Source: Artemisia argyi (taxonomy: Eukaryota; Streptophyta; Magnoliopsida; Asterales; Asteraceae). Taken from it: DNA of 64,000 nucleotides. The position numbers and the translations under genes were made by a program. Below the pieces are notes generated by a model. The model searched no databases, was not told the origin of the DNA, and saw only the letters and a list, made by a program, of their open reading frames with translations. This document shows positions 22,467 to 32,900 of this stretch, piece by piece. Location: assembly GCA_030686995.1 (NCBI GenBank), contig CM060691.1, positions 88,471,055 through 88,535,054 on the forward strand, read 5' to 3'. Every line of letters starts with the position of its first letter. The stretch's first letter is position 1.

Positions 22467-23886
22467 TGATACTTGGGAAACGCACCAGGCTTCACCTCTC
22501 GAGGGATCTCGAGAAGCTTACAACCCCCACCAGGCAGTGTACCTGATCGTTGTAGTATAGTATAGTGACAAGTACCGGGGGATTGATCGTTCAACTCAGG
22601 AATAGTGTCGCTAGGATTAGGAAGCCTAAAAACTAGATCTAGAGGTGAGGGATGATTCTTTTTGTATTTTTATATTTTTATAAAAGCAACTGAAATATCG
22701 GGTTTTTGGAAGAGTGGGCGGAATTAGTTGCTAATCAACTAACCCAATAACTAAGATGAAATCAAAATAAAATAACAGAAATGAAAATAAAGCTAATTAA
22801 ACTAGTGGTGTGAACAGTAATGGGGAGAATTGTGTTTACTTAGGTTTCATTACTCCCTAGATATCTTTTACAGGTTGATAGTTTGTTACAATTGCGTGGA
22901 TGGTGGGTTATATTCCTTAATACCATCTGTGGGGTGGCGTACGTACTTCCGCAACTCTATAAGCTCCTACTTCACTCCTATGTCGAGCCTGCAAGAAGCT
23001 CCTAACATGGGATCATTAGAATTCGCTCATGCATTATATACAACCATAATAACCTAGTACGCATTGGTTCATGTTTCTTAAGACGTTCAAGCATGTTACC
23101 TATGGAAGTCTGCCAGTTTTCTTAAGCCTAACATCGAAATCATTCATCCGTAACAACTATAAACAAACAATCAACCCATAATCAACATCTAGGTTTCACT
23201 ACATCTAAGCCACACACATAAAAGATCTAGCCTAGCATGTTAAATTCAAGACAAGCGTAATATATATTCAAACAACACATAGACATATTGAATGAATTGA
23301 AAGGATACTTATCTCCATTGAACATGAAAGGTTTCAAAGGGTAAAAACCCTTGAAAGAACAGTAAAATTTGTGCTAAGGTTTCTCCAAAGTTATCACCTC
23401 TTAAGTTACATCTAATGAATGAAAATTGCAAAACTATATATATATTTTACAGGGTGACGGCATCAAGAAGGAATATCTGACGCCGTCAACTCGCCACCCA
23501 TAATGAGATTGGATTGCCTAGATCCAAGTTTGGCGCCGTTATGTGTAATTTAGTTGTAGGCCGTCACCATATCTTGAACCATGACGGCCAAGCTTGACGC
23601 CGTCACGATTTCTCTGGATTGTCACCACTTCATCTCTTGTTTACTCTTGACGCCGACACATGAAGCCTCTTGACGCCATCAGGTACTGTTCCCAGCAAGG
23701 AAAATTAAGACTTTGTCGTTTTCTTCACTTTTATGCTCCAAAAATGTCAAAAATGCTTCCTTTTCCAGAATTCACTCCAAAAGTACCTAAAATCACAAAA
23801 GGAATGATTTAGGGCAATATTTGATCAAATAAATTCAAATCTGGCTTAAATGACCCCCTAAAAATGGCTCATTTTTTGCCTCATCA
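22467..23886 (-). repeat. Family-D 5' LTR (1420 bp)
   Basis: The plus strand starts TGATACTTGGG and ends CCTCATCA, so the minus-strand LTR is TGATGAGG...TATCA. It carries repeated TGACGCCGTCA-type palindromes at 23455, 23478, 23531 (variant), 23595, 23648 (variant) and 23671. A 15-base match to the 5' half of tRNA-Asp lies on the opposite strand at 22547-22561. Confidence 0.92.
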
Positions 23887-23891
23887 TTCAC

Positions 23892-24259
23892 CTATTCAGA
23901 TCTAGGATTGCAGTTAACATAATTCAGTGTCTTGTTTTCTCTCTCAGGTTTACACACAATTGGTTATCTTGTTAGTATTGTGATAGATCAATCTCTTTAT
24001 TTGATCTTTCGAGTCTTGTATCACCACATATTAATCTCTTTATTTGATTTGTTGATTTCAAAGTGTTAGTGAGGATCTTTATAGTGTGATTAACAGCATC
24101 TAGTTTGGGAACTATCATTGTCTTTATTATTGTTTGGTAAGCATCCCTTTGGAGACTTATTTACTATAGTTGTAGTAAAGCTTTAACCAAAAGGGTTGTT
24201 GGCTGGGTGAATTGTTTGTATTGTGGTCGTGATATGAGATTAGTTTGGTAGTTTTTAAA
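23892..24259 (+). repeat. Probable 5' LTR remnant of the copia relic
   Basis: The stretch between the family-D insertion and the copia primer site. It has no gene. Its T-rich composition and position argue for LTR 3' sequence. It is not clearly similar to the LTR-like block at 29219-29773, so the pairing is unproven. Confidence 0.35.
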
Positions 24260-24998
24260 TGGTATTAGAGCCACGGCATTGATCTCCGGTGGTTCTTAAT
24301 ATCTCAGGGTTTCTTGGGTTTTAAGATTTTTTTTTTTTTTTGGGGGGGGGGGGGGGGGTTCTTGATTTGGTGTTGTTATTGTTTGATTGGGGTTGTTATC
24401 TCAACGACCATAGTGGTTATTGTTTATTTGGGTATAGATCTGTTGTATTATGGGTTGATCGTTTAGGGTTTCTTTAAACACTAATTTTTGTTTATTTGGG
24501 GATCTTGAGGTTTCTAGCATAATTGGGCTTGTTATTGATAATTAATAACGTTGACTAAGTGAATCAAGGGTGTTAGTGGTTGTGGCTTGATTTTCGTTGT
24601 GTTCTATAATACTTTAAGCAATTTTTTCTTCTTTTAAACTCTGAATACCTTAGTGGCTACATTGCAAACTCAGAGGGTAACATATTGACTTACTTCCTAG
24701 AGAAGCAAGGATATCTGCTTTTCCTTATGATAGGTGTGAAGATGGGTATTTTAGTTAGTTTGGGTGTGAGTTGATTTATACTTTCAATTTTTTATTTTTG
24801 TCCTTGTTATTGAGTCTAAATTGCTGGAGGTTCGGTTTTGGGCAGTCTTGGAAGTCGGTGGTTTGTGATTATTGGTGGTTATCTATATTGTTTGTGGTTT
24901 TGGTTATTTACTGTTCTTATTTGTCTGATTTGTTATTGCTGTTATCTGATTGATATGTTATTCTTATTTTGGTGTTCGTATTGATCTATTATTATAGC

Positions 24999-25510
24999 TG
25001 ATGTATTGAATAGCAGTTTGGATGCTGTTAATCCTCTGTACTTACATGCTAATGATAACTCTAATGTTCCTATTGTGCATTTCAAGTTAACTGGATCTAA
25101 TAATTGTAAAACGTGGTCAACTGCTATAAAAATTGTTTTAAAGGTAAAAATAAAATGGGATTTGTTGATGGTACTTGTGTTAAACCTGTACTATTCCTAT
25201 GTTAGCCTAACAATGGGAAAGGTGTAATGCAATAGTTATTGGTTGGATTGTTGGTTCATATCGGAATTATATTAGGACAAGTGTACTCTAAAATTGCATC
25301 TGAGGTATGGACTGAATTAAGATTAATAGTTTGAACAAGGTGATTCATAAGATTAATAGTTTGAACAAGGTGATCTAGCTGTGCCTGACTATTATCATAA
25401 GTTGAACTCTTTGTGAAGAGTATTTGATACTTTAACCCTTTTGTCTGCTTGTACTTGTGCTGCTCATGAGCGTGTTTTGAAACATAACCAGTTAAGGACT
25501 TATACAATTC
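24999..25510 (+). pseudogene. copia Gag remnant
   Basis: Opens with NPLYLHANDNSNVPIVHFKL and TGSNNCKTWSTAIKIVLK, the usual N-terminal copia Gag pattern (NPLYLHPSDxxG, LTGxENYxxW). It breaks by frameshift near 25145. Fragments continue to about 25510 in other frames. There is no intact ATG-initiated frame: an in-frame ATG is missing before the Asn-Ser-Ser start. Confidence 0.8.
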
Positions 25511-25719
25511 TTAATGGGTTTAAATGATGTTTATCAACCAATTAGGAGTAACATTTTATCTAAAGAGCCTTTGCCTGATGTCAAAAAGGTATTTAATGTT
25601 CTTTCCAGATAGGAGTCTCACAGGGGACTCCATCCTGGTTCTGATAGTAAGGTTTAGCTTGCTGTCTTTGATATTAAAACCAAGGATATTACAAATAATT
25701 TTACTAGTAGGATTAATAA

Positions 25720-26560
25720 CAATAATAACAATGGTAACAGGGATCCCAACCCAAATCTGGTTTGAAACACTATGGTTTAATTAGACATACTATAGAAAGA
25801 TGTTTTGAATTGAATGGTTATCCTCCTAGTTTTATAACTTGCATATTGAAAAAAAAGTTATCTGCTAAGACAAGGTTTGTTAATTATTGTTACTTTGGGG
25901 TGGATCATCGATTCAGGTGCTAATCATGAAATGACTGATTCCACTAAATATATGTTTAATTTTGTTGATATTTGTAGTCTTATGCTAATTGTGGGTCATC
26001 TGAATACGACTATTGCCAAGATTACTACTATTGGTAGTCTTAGGCTAACACTGGTGTTGTTTTGTTTGATATTCTGGTTGTACCTGAGTATAACATTAGC
26101 CTATTGTCTGTTAATAAGATGATTAAGGACAATAAGTTCTTTGTTGGTTTTGATGAACACAAATGTTATATTCAGGAATTGAAACTGGCAAGCTTGTAGG
26201 GACTGGTACTAAAACTGGTGGTCTTACTTGTTTGATGTGGATAAGTGTGGTGAGTCTAATTTTGGTACTTTTAATTATGTGTTTGTACATCTAGCTTCCA
26301 TTAAGTTTTGGCACCACACACTTGGTCATCCTGCTAACCAAGTTGTGTCTATTTTAGGAGATAAAATTGGTTTTAAAAAGTTTGATCACATTTCTCCTTA
26401 TGACATCTGTCAAAAGGCTAAGCAGATTAGGGAATCATTTCCCTTAAGTGATCATAAGCATGGTTCTGTTGGTGATTTAGTTCACTGTTATGTTTGGGGT
26501 CCTTATAGGGTCATTAGCAAGAATCGGTATAAATATTTTTTTGAGTTTAGTTGATGAATT
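25720..26560 (+). pseudogene. copia zinc knuckle, protease and GAG-pre-integrase remnant
   Basis: A degenerate knuckle (KHYGLIRHTIERCFELNGYP, one Cys replaced by Tyr) lies at about 25755-25830. The protease motif WIIDSGANHEMTDSTKYMF is at about 25906-25960, with DSGA as the aspartic protease signature. Then come FWHHTLGHPANQVVSILGDK and DICQKAKQIRESFPLSDHK at 26308-26460, the zinc-binding region before integrase. Frames change near 26060 and 26215. Confidence 0.85.
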
Positions 26561-27650
26561 TAGGAGAGCTGTCTGAGTATAGCTACTGAGGTCAAAGACT
26601 GAAGCTGGCAATTATATTGAAAGTTTTATCAAACTTATTTCACACAATTTGAAAAAAGTTTAAATTCATAAGGTCTGATAATGGAATAAAATTTGTCAAT
26701 AATCACTTGTCAAAATTGTTTAATGATTTGGGGATTATTCATCAAACTTCTTTTGCCTATACTCCTCAGCAAAATGGGATTGCTAAGAGGGAACATAGAC
26801 ACCTTCTTAACATTTCTAGGAGTCTTCTGTTTCATGGAGGGGGGAGGGGCTCCTCTATCTCTGTGTCCTGAATTTGTGTTAACTGCTGATTTATCTGATT
26901 AAGGATGTATTTATTTTATTTTTCTTAGCTAAGGGTTTATGTGGGTCCCACGTCTATATTAGTCTCTTCATTGGGAGGACACTATAATTTAAGCCTTGTG
27001 GATACAGATCAACTAAGGAAAATAGTAGGTGTTATTAAAAAAAGAAATACTATTAAATTATTGGGTCCTACTATTCCTTCCCCATAACTAATAATGAAAC
27101 ACGCCCTAACAGGCTTCCCTCCTCAGTATTGCCTAGTGCTTCTCCTTATTATTTTTAGTTTATGGTAAGGATCCTAGTCTCTCTCATAGCAGCTCTTTAG
27201 GATGTCTCTGTTTCTCAACTTATTTAAATTTTAATGACAATTTAGTTTCAAATCAGAAAAATGTGTTTTAATTGGTTTTTCATGTGTTAAATAACTTATA
27301 AATTGTATGGTCTTGAAAGTAAGTATATGTTTTATTCTGGGGATGTTAAATTTTATGAAACTATTTTTTCTTTTAAAATGAAGTCTGCAAATGTTTTAGA
27401 AAAGTGTCAAAATGTTTTCAAATAGTCTCCAAATGATTTAAATGTTTTGAACAAAGTTTTATTGAGTCTGGAGTTAACAACTTAAACTTTTTTGATGTCC
27501 AATTTAAATGGTTTTAGTGAACAAACTTTTTTTAGTTAACAATTTAAATAGTTTGGAACAAAGGTTCTTTGAAGCTATGAATCTTGAAATAAAAGCTTTA
27601 CATAGAACAAATACTACTGAATTGTCTGACTTACCTGTGGGTTGAATGGC
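26561..27650 (+). pseudogene. copia integrase remnant, split by a MITE
   Basis: The frames contain FRSDNGIKFVNN, NDLGIIHQTSFAYTPQQNG and HRHLLNISRSLLF, typical of the copia integrase core. The frame stops in the MITE at 26903-27106. Removing the MITE restores LINRLPSSVLPSASPY across the site. After it comes KSEKCVLIGFS in another frame, and a heavily mutated linker to 27650. Confidence 0.85.
26903..27106. mobile_element. Tourist-like MITE (PIF/Harbinger type), 204 bp
   Basis: Flanked by TAA at 26900-26902 and 27107-27109. Ends are GGATGTATTTATTTTATT and, from the right, GGGCGTGTTTCATTATT, imperfect inverted repeats. Excision in silico leaves CTGATTAACAGG, which reads LINR in the conserved copia integrase frame. 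That fixes both boundaries. Confidence 0.85.
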
Positions 27651-29215
27651 AATAGGTTGTAAATCGATTTTCAAAATCAAATGTACGTCTTCAGGGGAAA
27701 TTATAGATATAAATCTAGGTTTGTGGCTAAAGGTTATAATCAAAGAGAGGGTCTTGACTATGAGGAAACATTCTGTCCTATAGTTAAAATGGTCACTATT
27801 AGATGCTTAATTAGTCTGTTTGTTTACAATAACTGGCCTTTATATTAGTTGGATGTGAATAATGATTTCTTGTATGGTGATTTGTATTAGGAAGTTTATA
27901 TGGAATTACCACCCGGTTATTATGGTGAGACTAAAGTGTGCAAATTGATTAAATCTCTTCTTGAAAATAAGCCGAGCCGCTTGTGAAAAGCTCGGGATCG
28001 GATTGATAAAAAGCTCGAACGAGCAAGCAAAAATGATCTCGATCCCAAGCTCGAGCCTAAATTGCAGCTCGTTTATTAATCGAGCTCGAGCCCGAGCTTT
28101 ACATACAAAGCTCGTTTGGGCTCGCGAGCCTAAACGAAATTAATATATTTTAGGTACTTAACATATATACGAGCTCGAGCTCGAGCTTATTAACGAGCTC
28201 AATAACGATATATTAAGAGCCGAGCTCGAGCTCGAGCCAAGCTTTAATTTTTCATGGCCAGATCGTATAAACGATCCGAGCTCGAGCCGAGCCCGAGCCT
28301 ATATAACATAGAACAAGCCGAGCTCGAGCTTAAAATTTAAGGCTCGAAACGAGCCGAGCTCGAGCTCGAGCCTTTTAAAACTTAAACGAGATGAGCTCGA
28401 GCTCTTGCAGGCTCGGGCTCGGCTCGGCTCGTTTCCACCCCTAGTTAAAAGTCAAAATAGATTGTTTATTGATTTGTTGGTTTAGGAAATGTGGATGAAA
28501 TTGAAAACTTCAAAAAGTCTTTGAGTTGAAAATTTATGATCAAAGATCTTGTCTACGAGGTTTTGGAAAACAAAAATGGTCTTTGTCTCTCACAGAGAAA
28601 GTATCGTCTTGAACTATTCTGTAAATATGGTTTGTTGGGTTGTGAGCCTACACCAACACCTTTGCAACAAAATGTTTTATTGAGTTATAAAGAATCTGAT
28701 ACGTATAAGTATTTTCCTAACATGACCGAGTATCAAAAGTTGGTAGGAAAACTTATTTACTTGTCAGTACTAGACCATATTTTCTCATGTTGTTCATTGT
28801 TTGAGTCAGCATATGCATGCTCCTATTCAGTCTCATTTTACAGCTGCTTTAATGGTATTGAGGTATTTAAAGCATGCTCCAGGTATAGGTATTCAATTCA
28901 GTTGGGGTGAGAAGCTCAATATGTATACTTTTTCAGATGCAGATTAGGCTAAGTTTCATGTTTCCAGGAAATCAGTTTATGCTTTTTGTGTTTATTTCTG
29001 CAGTAACTTGGTTTCTTGGAAAAAAGTAAAAAATAAGCCACTATTTCTAGGTTTTCAGCTGAATCTGAGTATAGGTGCTAAGCTTCAACTACTTGTGAGC
29101 TTATATGGATTAATAAACTTTTAAAGGATCTGGAATTGATGGTTATTTGCCTACAAGTTTGTTTTATGTAGCAGTTCTGCTATTCAAATTGCAACAAACC
29201 ATATGTTTCATGAGA
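27650..29215 (+). pseudogene. copia reverse transcriptase and RNase H remnant
   Basis: RT pieces include SRFVAKGYNQREGLDYEETF and PIVKMVTIRCLISL at about 27715-27820, then LDVNNDFLYGDL with the preceding codon now TAG. The frame is interrupted by the insertion near 27965-28436. It resumes with MIKDL (28536), SQRKYRLELFCKYGLLGCEP, and the YQKLVGKLIYL motif. RNase H pieces (SDAD, SVYAFCVYF, AESEYR-like) run to about 29200, where FHEK is cut by the LTR-like block. Stops and shifts are frequent. Confidence 0.85.
27965..28436. mobile_element. GAGCTCGAG-rich hAT-like element fragment
   Basis: A block dense in GAGCTCGAGCTCGAGC-type palindromes inserted in copia RT. Its right end CCACCCCTAG resembles the TAGGGGTG terminus of hAT-type elements such as 62944-63668, read inverted. 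I cannot find the partner terminus on the left, nor a clean 8-bp duplication, so the left end is probably truncated or mutated. The open frame at 27961-28143 is chance. Confidence 0.5.
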
Positions 29216-29218
29216 AGA

Positions 29219-29773
29219 TGTTGGGAATTATAGCTTCCAAGATGTTTAGCTCATATGATTACAACTGCTCAGGTGAACAAAAGGAAAATGCTCTAAGTGT
29301 GTTTCTACTGCTAGTATGAATATTAGTATTGCTGGTGTATTTTACTAATGCTGGTGATGCTGAAGATGTTCAAGAAAGTACACTAAGTAGTTACTATTGC
29401 TAAACTAGTTCAGAGTTTAAAATGCTGCAAGATTACTACTGCTAGAGTTAGAATTAAGAATGCTAGAGTACTTAGTTATAGGTGTTAATGAGATAAACTT
29501 GTATAGTAGGTTAGATAAACATATAAAAGATTCTTTAAAGATTTATCTTGTATAGAAAGTAATAGTAAGTTGACTAGGACTCCTTAGTCCATAAAAGGAG
29601 GTCCTAGGGAATAGAGTTCGATACGTATTATTTATTACTTCAAGGTTGTAAACCCTAATACTTTCAGAGTATTTGTATTAATAATATTGAAGTTGTTGGT
29701 TTGTTTACTATTGTGATCATTATTCTTATTAATGTTATTGTTTAGATTCCGCATAAACTTTAGTAATCCAACA
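29219..29773 (+). repeat. Possible solo copia LTR (TGTTGG...CCAACA)
   Basis: Begins TGTTGGGAATTATAGC inside the RNase H remnant and ends AATCCAACA, with matching inverted termini. It contains a TATA-like CCATAAAAGG (29590) and a promoter-like context. Flanking pentamers are GAAGA and CAGTT, not a duplication. It could also be the 3' LTR of the copia relic after deletion. Confidence 0.5.
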
Positions 29774-29826
29774 CAGTTTTTATAACTAGTTGTGTTAGTT
29801 TATCTACCATAACTAAACATTTAAAA

Positions 29827-29985
29827 CACTAGAACAAAAACTGGATTTGGCTACACCCAATATGTGTGACGAAATACATATAGTCACACATGAATTTTCG
29901 AGTGTGTGTGACTAAAGGTCGCGTGCCCATAGGGTACCTATGGTTACATGTTCGAGTTATTTTTAGTCTCGATTACAAAACAGTA
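29827..29985 (+). other. Left terminus and subterminal region of the CACTA element
   Basis: CACTAG end followed by TTGGCTACACCC and several copies of the short words TGTGTGAC and AGTCACACA in both orientations. These are the type of motif bound by TnpA-like proteins in known CACTA elements (by analogy). Confidence 0.75.
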
Positions 29986-32900
29986 ACCAAAACCTAAATA
30001 TGTGTGAGTAATTTGGTACAAAATTGTGAATATGTGTGACCATATGGTGTTTAAAGTGAGGAAATGTGTGTTTTGTGTGACTATTGATCATCCAATGGCC
30101 ACATGAATTGTATGTTTGTGTGGCCGTTTGCAACATTTAGTCACACAAAATATTTTATTTTTATATATTTAGTCACATACAATTAAGCATAAAGTGGCTA
30201 AAAGTGTGAATATGTGTGACCATATGGTGTTTAAAGTGAAAGAAATGTGTGTTTTGTGTGACAATTGATCATCCAATGGCCATATGAAATGTATGTTTTT
30301 GTGGCCTTTTGCAAAATTTAGTCACACAAAGCATGTTACTTTTGGGTATTTAATCACATACAATTAAGCATAAAGTGGCCAAAAGTGTGAATATGTGTGA
30401 CCATATGGTGTTTAAAGTGAAGAAATGTGTGTTTTGTGTGACTATTGATCATCCAGTGGCCACATGAATTGTATGTTCGTGTGGCCGTTTGCAATATTTA
30501 GTCACACAAAGCATGTTACTTTTGGGTATTTAGTCACATACAATTAAGCATAAAGTGACTAAAAGTGTGAATATGTGTGACCATATGGTGTTTAAAGTGA
30601 AGAAATGTGTGTTTTGTGTAACTATTCATCATCCAATGGCTACATGAATTGTATGTTTGTGTGGCCTTTTGCAACATTTAGTCACACAAAATATTTTATT
30701 TTTATATATTTAGTCACATACAATTAAGCATAAAGTGGCTAAAAGTGTGAATATGTGTGACCATATGGTGTTTAAAGTGAAAGAAATGTGTGTTTTGTGT
30801 GACAATTGATCATCCAATGGCCATATGAAATGTATGTTTGTGTGGCCTTTTGCAAAATTTAGTCACACAAAGCATGTTACTTTTGGGTATTTAATCACAT
30901 ACAATTAAGCATAAAGTGGCCAAAAGTGTGAATATGTGTGACCATATGGTGTTTAAAGTGAAGAAATGTGTGTTTTGTGTGACTATTGATCATCCAGTGG
31001 CCACATGAATTGTATGTTCATGTGGCCGTTTGCAATATTTAGTCACACAAAGCATGTTACTTTTGGGTATTTAGTCACATACAATTAAGCATAAAGTGGC
31101 TAAAAGTGTGAATATGTGTGACCATATGGTGTTTAAAGTGAAGAAATGTGTGTTTTGTGTAACTATTCATCATCCAATGGCTACATGAATTGTATGTTTG
31201 TGTGGCCTTTTGCAACATTTAGTCACACAAAGCATGTTACTTTTGGGTATTTAGTCACATAAAATTAAGCATAAATTGGCCAAAAGTGTGAATATGTGTG
31301 ACCATATGGTGTTTAAAGTGAAGAAATGTGTGTTTTCTGTGACTATTGATCATCCAATGGCCACATGAATTGTGTGTTTGTGCGGCCTTTTGCAATATTT
31401 AGTTACACAAAGCATGTTACTTTTGGGTATTTAGTCACATACAATTAAGCATAAAGTGGCCAAAAGTGTGAATATGTGTGACCATATGGTGTTTAAAGTG
31501 AAGAAATGTGTGTTTTGTGTGACTATTGATCATCCAATGGCCACATGAATTGTATGTTTGTGTGGCCGTTTGCAACATTTAGTCACACAAAATATTTTAT
31601 TTTTATATATTTAGTCACATACAATTAAGCATAAAGTGGCTAAAAGTGTGAATATGTGTGTCCATATGGGGTTTAAAGTGAAAGAAATGTGTGTTTTGTG
31701 TGACAATTGATCATCCAATGGCCATATGAAATGTATGTTTGTGTGGCCTTTTGCAAAATTTAGTCACACAAAGCATGTTACTTTTGGGTATTTAATCACA
31801 TACAATTAAGCATAAAGTGGCCAAAAGTGTGAATATGTGTGACCATATGGTGTTTAAAGTGAAGAAATGTGTGTTTTGTGTGACTATTGATCATCCAGTG
31901 GCCACATGAATTGTATGTTCGTGTGGCCGTTTGCAATATTTAGTCACACAAAGCATGTTACTTTTGGGTATTTAGTCACATACAATTAAGCATAAAGTGG
32001 CTAAAAGTGTGAATATGTGTGACCATATGGGGTTTAAAGTGAAGAAATGTGTGTTTTGTGTAACTATTCATCATCCAATGGCTACATGAATTGTATGTTT
32101 GTGTGGCCTTTTGCAACATTTAGTCACACAAAATATTTTATTTTTATATATTTAGTCACATACAATTAAGCATAAAGTGGCTAAAAGTGTGAATATGTGT
32201 GACCATATGGTGTTTAAAGTGAAAGAAATGTGTGTTTTGTGTGACAATTGATCATCCAATGGCCATATGAAATGTATGTTTGTGTGGCCTTTTGCAAAAT
32301 TTAGTCACACAAAGCATGTTACTTTTGGGTATTTAATCACATACAATTAAGCATAAAGTGGCCAAAAGTGTGAATATGTGTGACCATATGGTGTTTAAAG
32401 TGAAGAAATGTGTGTTTTGTGTGACTATTGATCATCCAGTGGCCACATGAATTGTATGTTCGTGTGGCCGTTTGCAATATTTAGTCACACAAAGCATGTT
32501 ACTTTTGGGTATTTAGTCACATACAATTAAGCATAAAGTGGCTAAAAGTGTGAATATGTGTGACCATATGGGGTTTAAAGTGAAGAAATGTGTGTTTTGT
32601 GTAACTATTCATCATCCAATGGCTACATGAATTGTATGTTTGTGTGGCCTTTTGCAACATTTAGTCACACAAAATATTTTATTTTTATATATTTAGTCAC
32701 ATACAATTAAGCATAAAGTGGCTAAAAGTGTGAATATGTGTGACCATATGGTGTTTAAAGTGAAAGAAATGTGTGTTTTGTGTGACAATTGATCATCCAA
32801 TGGCCATATGAAATGTATGTTTGTGTGGCCTTTTGCAAAATTTAGTCACACAAAGCATGTTACTTTTGGGTATTTAATCACATACAATTAAGCATAAAGT

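Larger units (their letters stand above)
17479..23886 (-). mobile_element. Complete family-D LTR retrotransposon, minus strand, non-autonomous
   Basis: Flanked by the target duplication TTCAC (17474-17478 and 23887-23891). The 5' LTR is 22467-23886 and the 3' LTR 17479-18769, both starting TGATGAGG on the minus strand. The primer site is of tRNA-Asp type and a purine tract lies next to the 3' LTR. The 3.7-kb interior holds one broken gag/protease-like reading frame and no reverse transcriptase or integrase. The features fit a Ty3/gypsy non-autonomous derivative parasitising a tRNA-Asp-primed relative (inference). LTR lengths differ (1420 against 1291 bp) because of rearrangement in the 3' LTR. 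Confidence 0.92.
24260..29218 (+). mobile_element. Decayed Ty1/copia retrotransposon
   Basis: The order is primer site (TGGTATTAGAG at 24260-24270), leader, Gag, zinc knuckle, protease, GAG-pre-integrase, integrase, reverse transcriptase and RNase H: protease then integrase then RT, the copia order. Every domain is broken by stops and frameshifts. Two DNA transposon insertions (26903-27106 and about 27965-28436) interrupt it. A T12G17 tract lies in the leader near 24330-24358. The interval 24271-24998 is otherwise noncoding leader. Confidence 0.9.

Noticed and set aside
22547..22576. tRNA-Asp gene
   Set aside because: Only the 5' half is similar; there is a 5-base duplication in the D arm and no anticodon or T arm follows.
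29219..29773. Certain solo LTR with target duplication
   Set aside because: The flanking pentamers GAAGA and CAGTT do not match, so it is listed only as possible.
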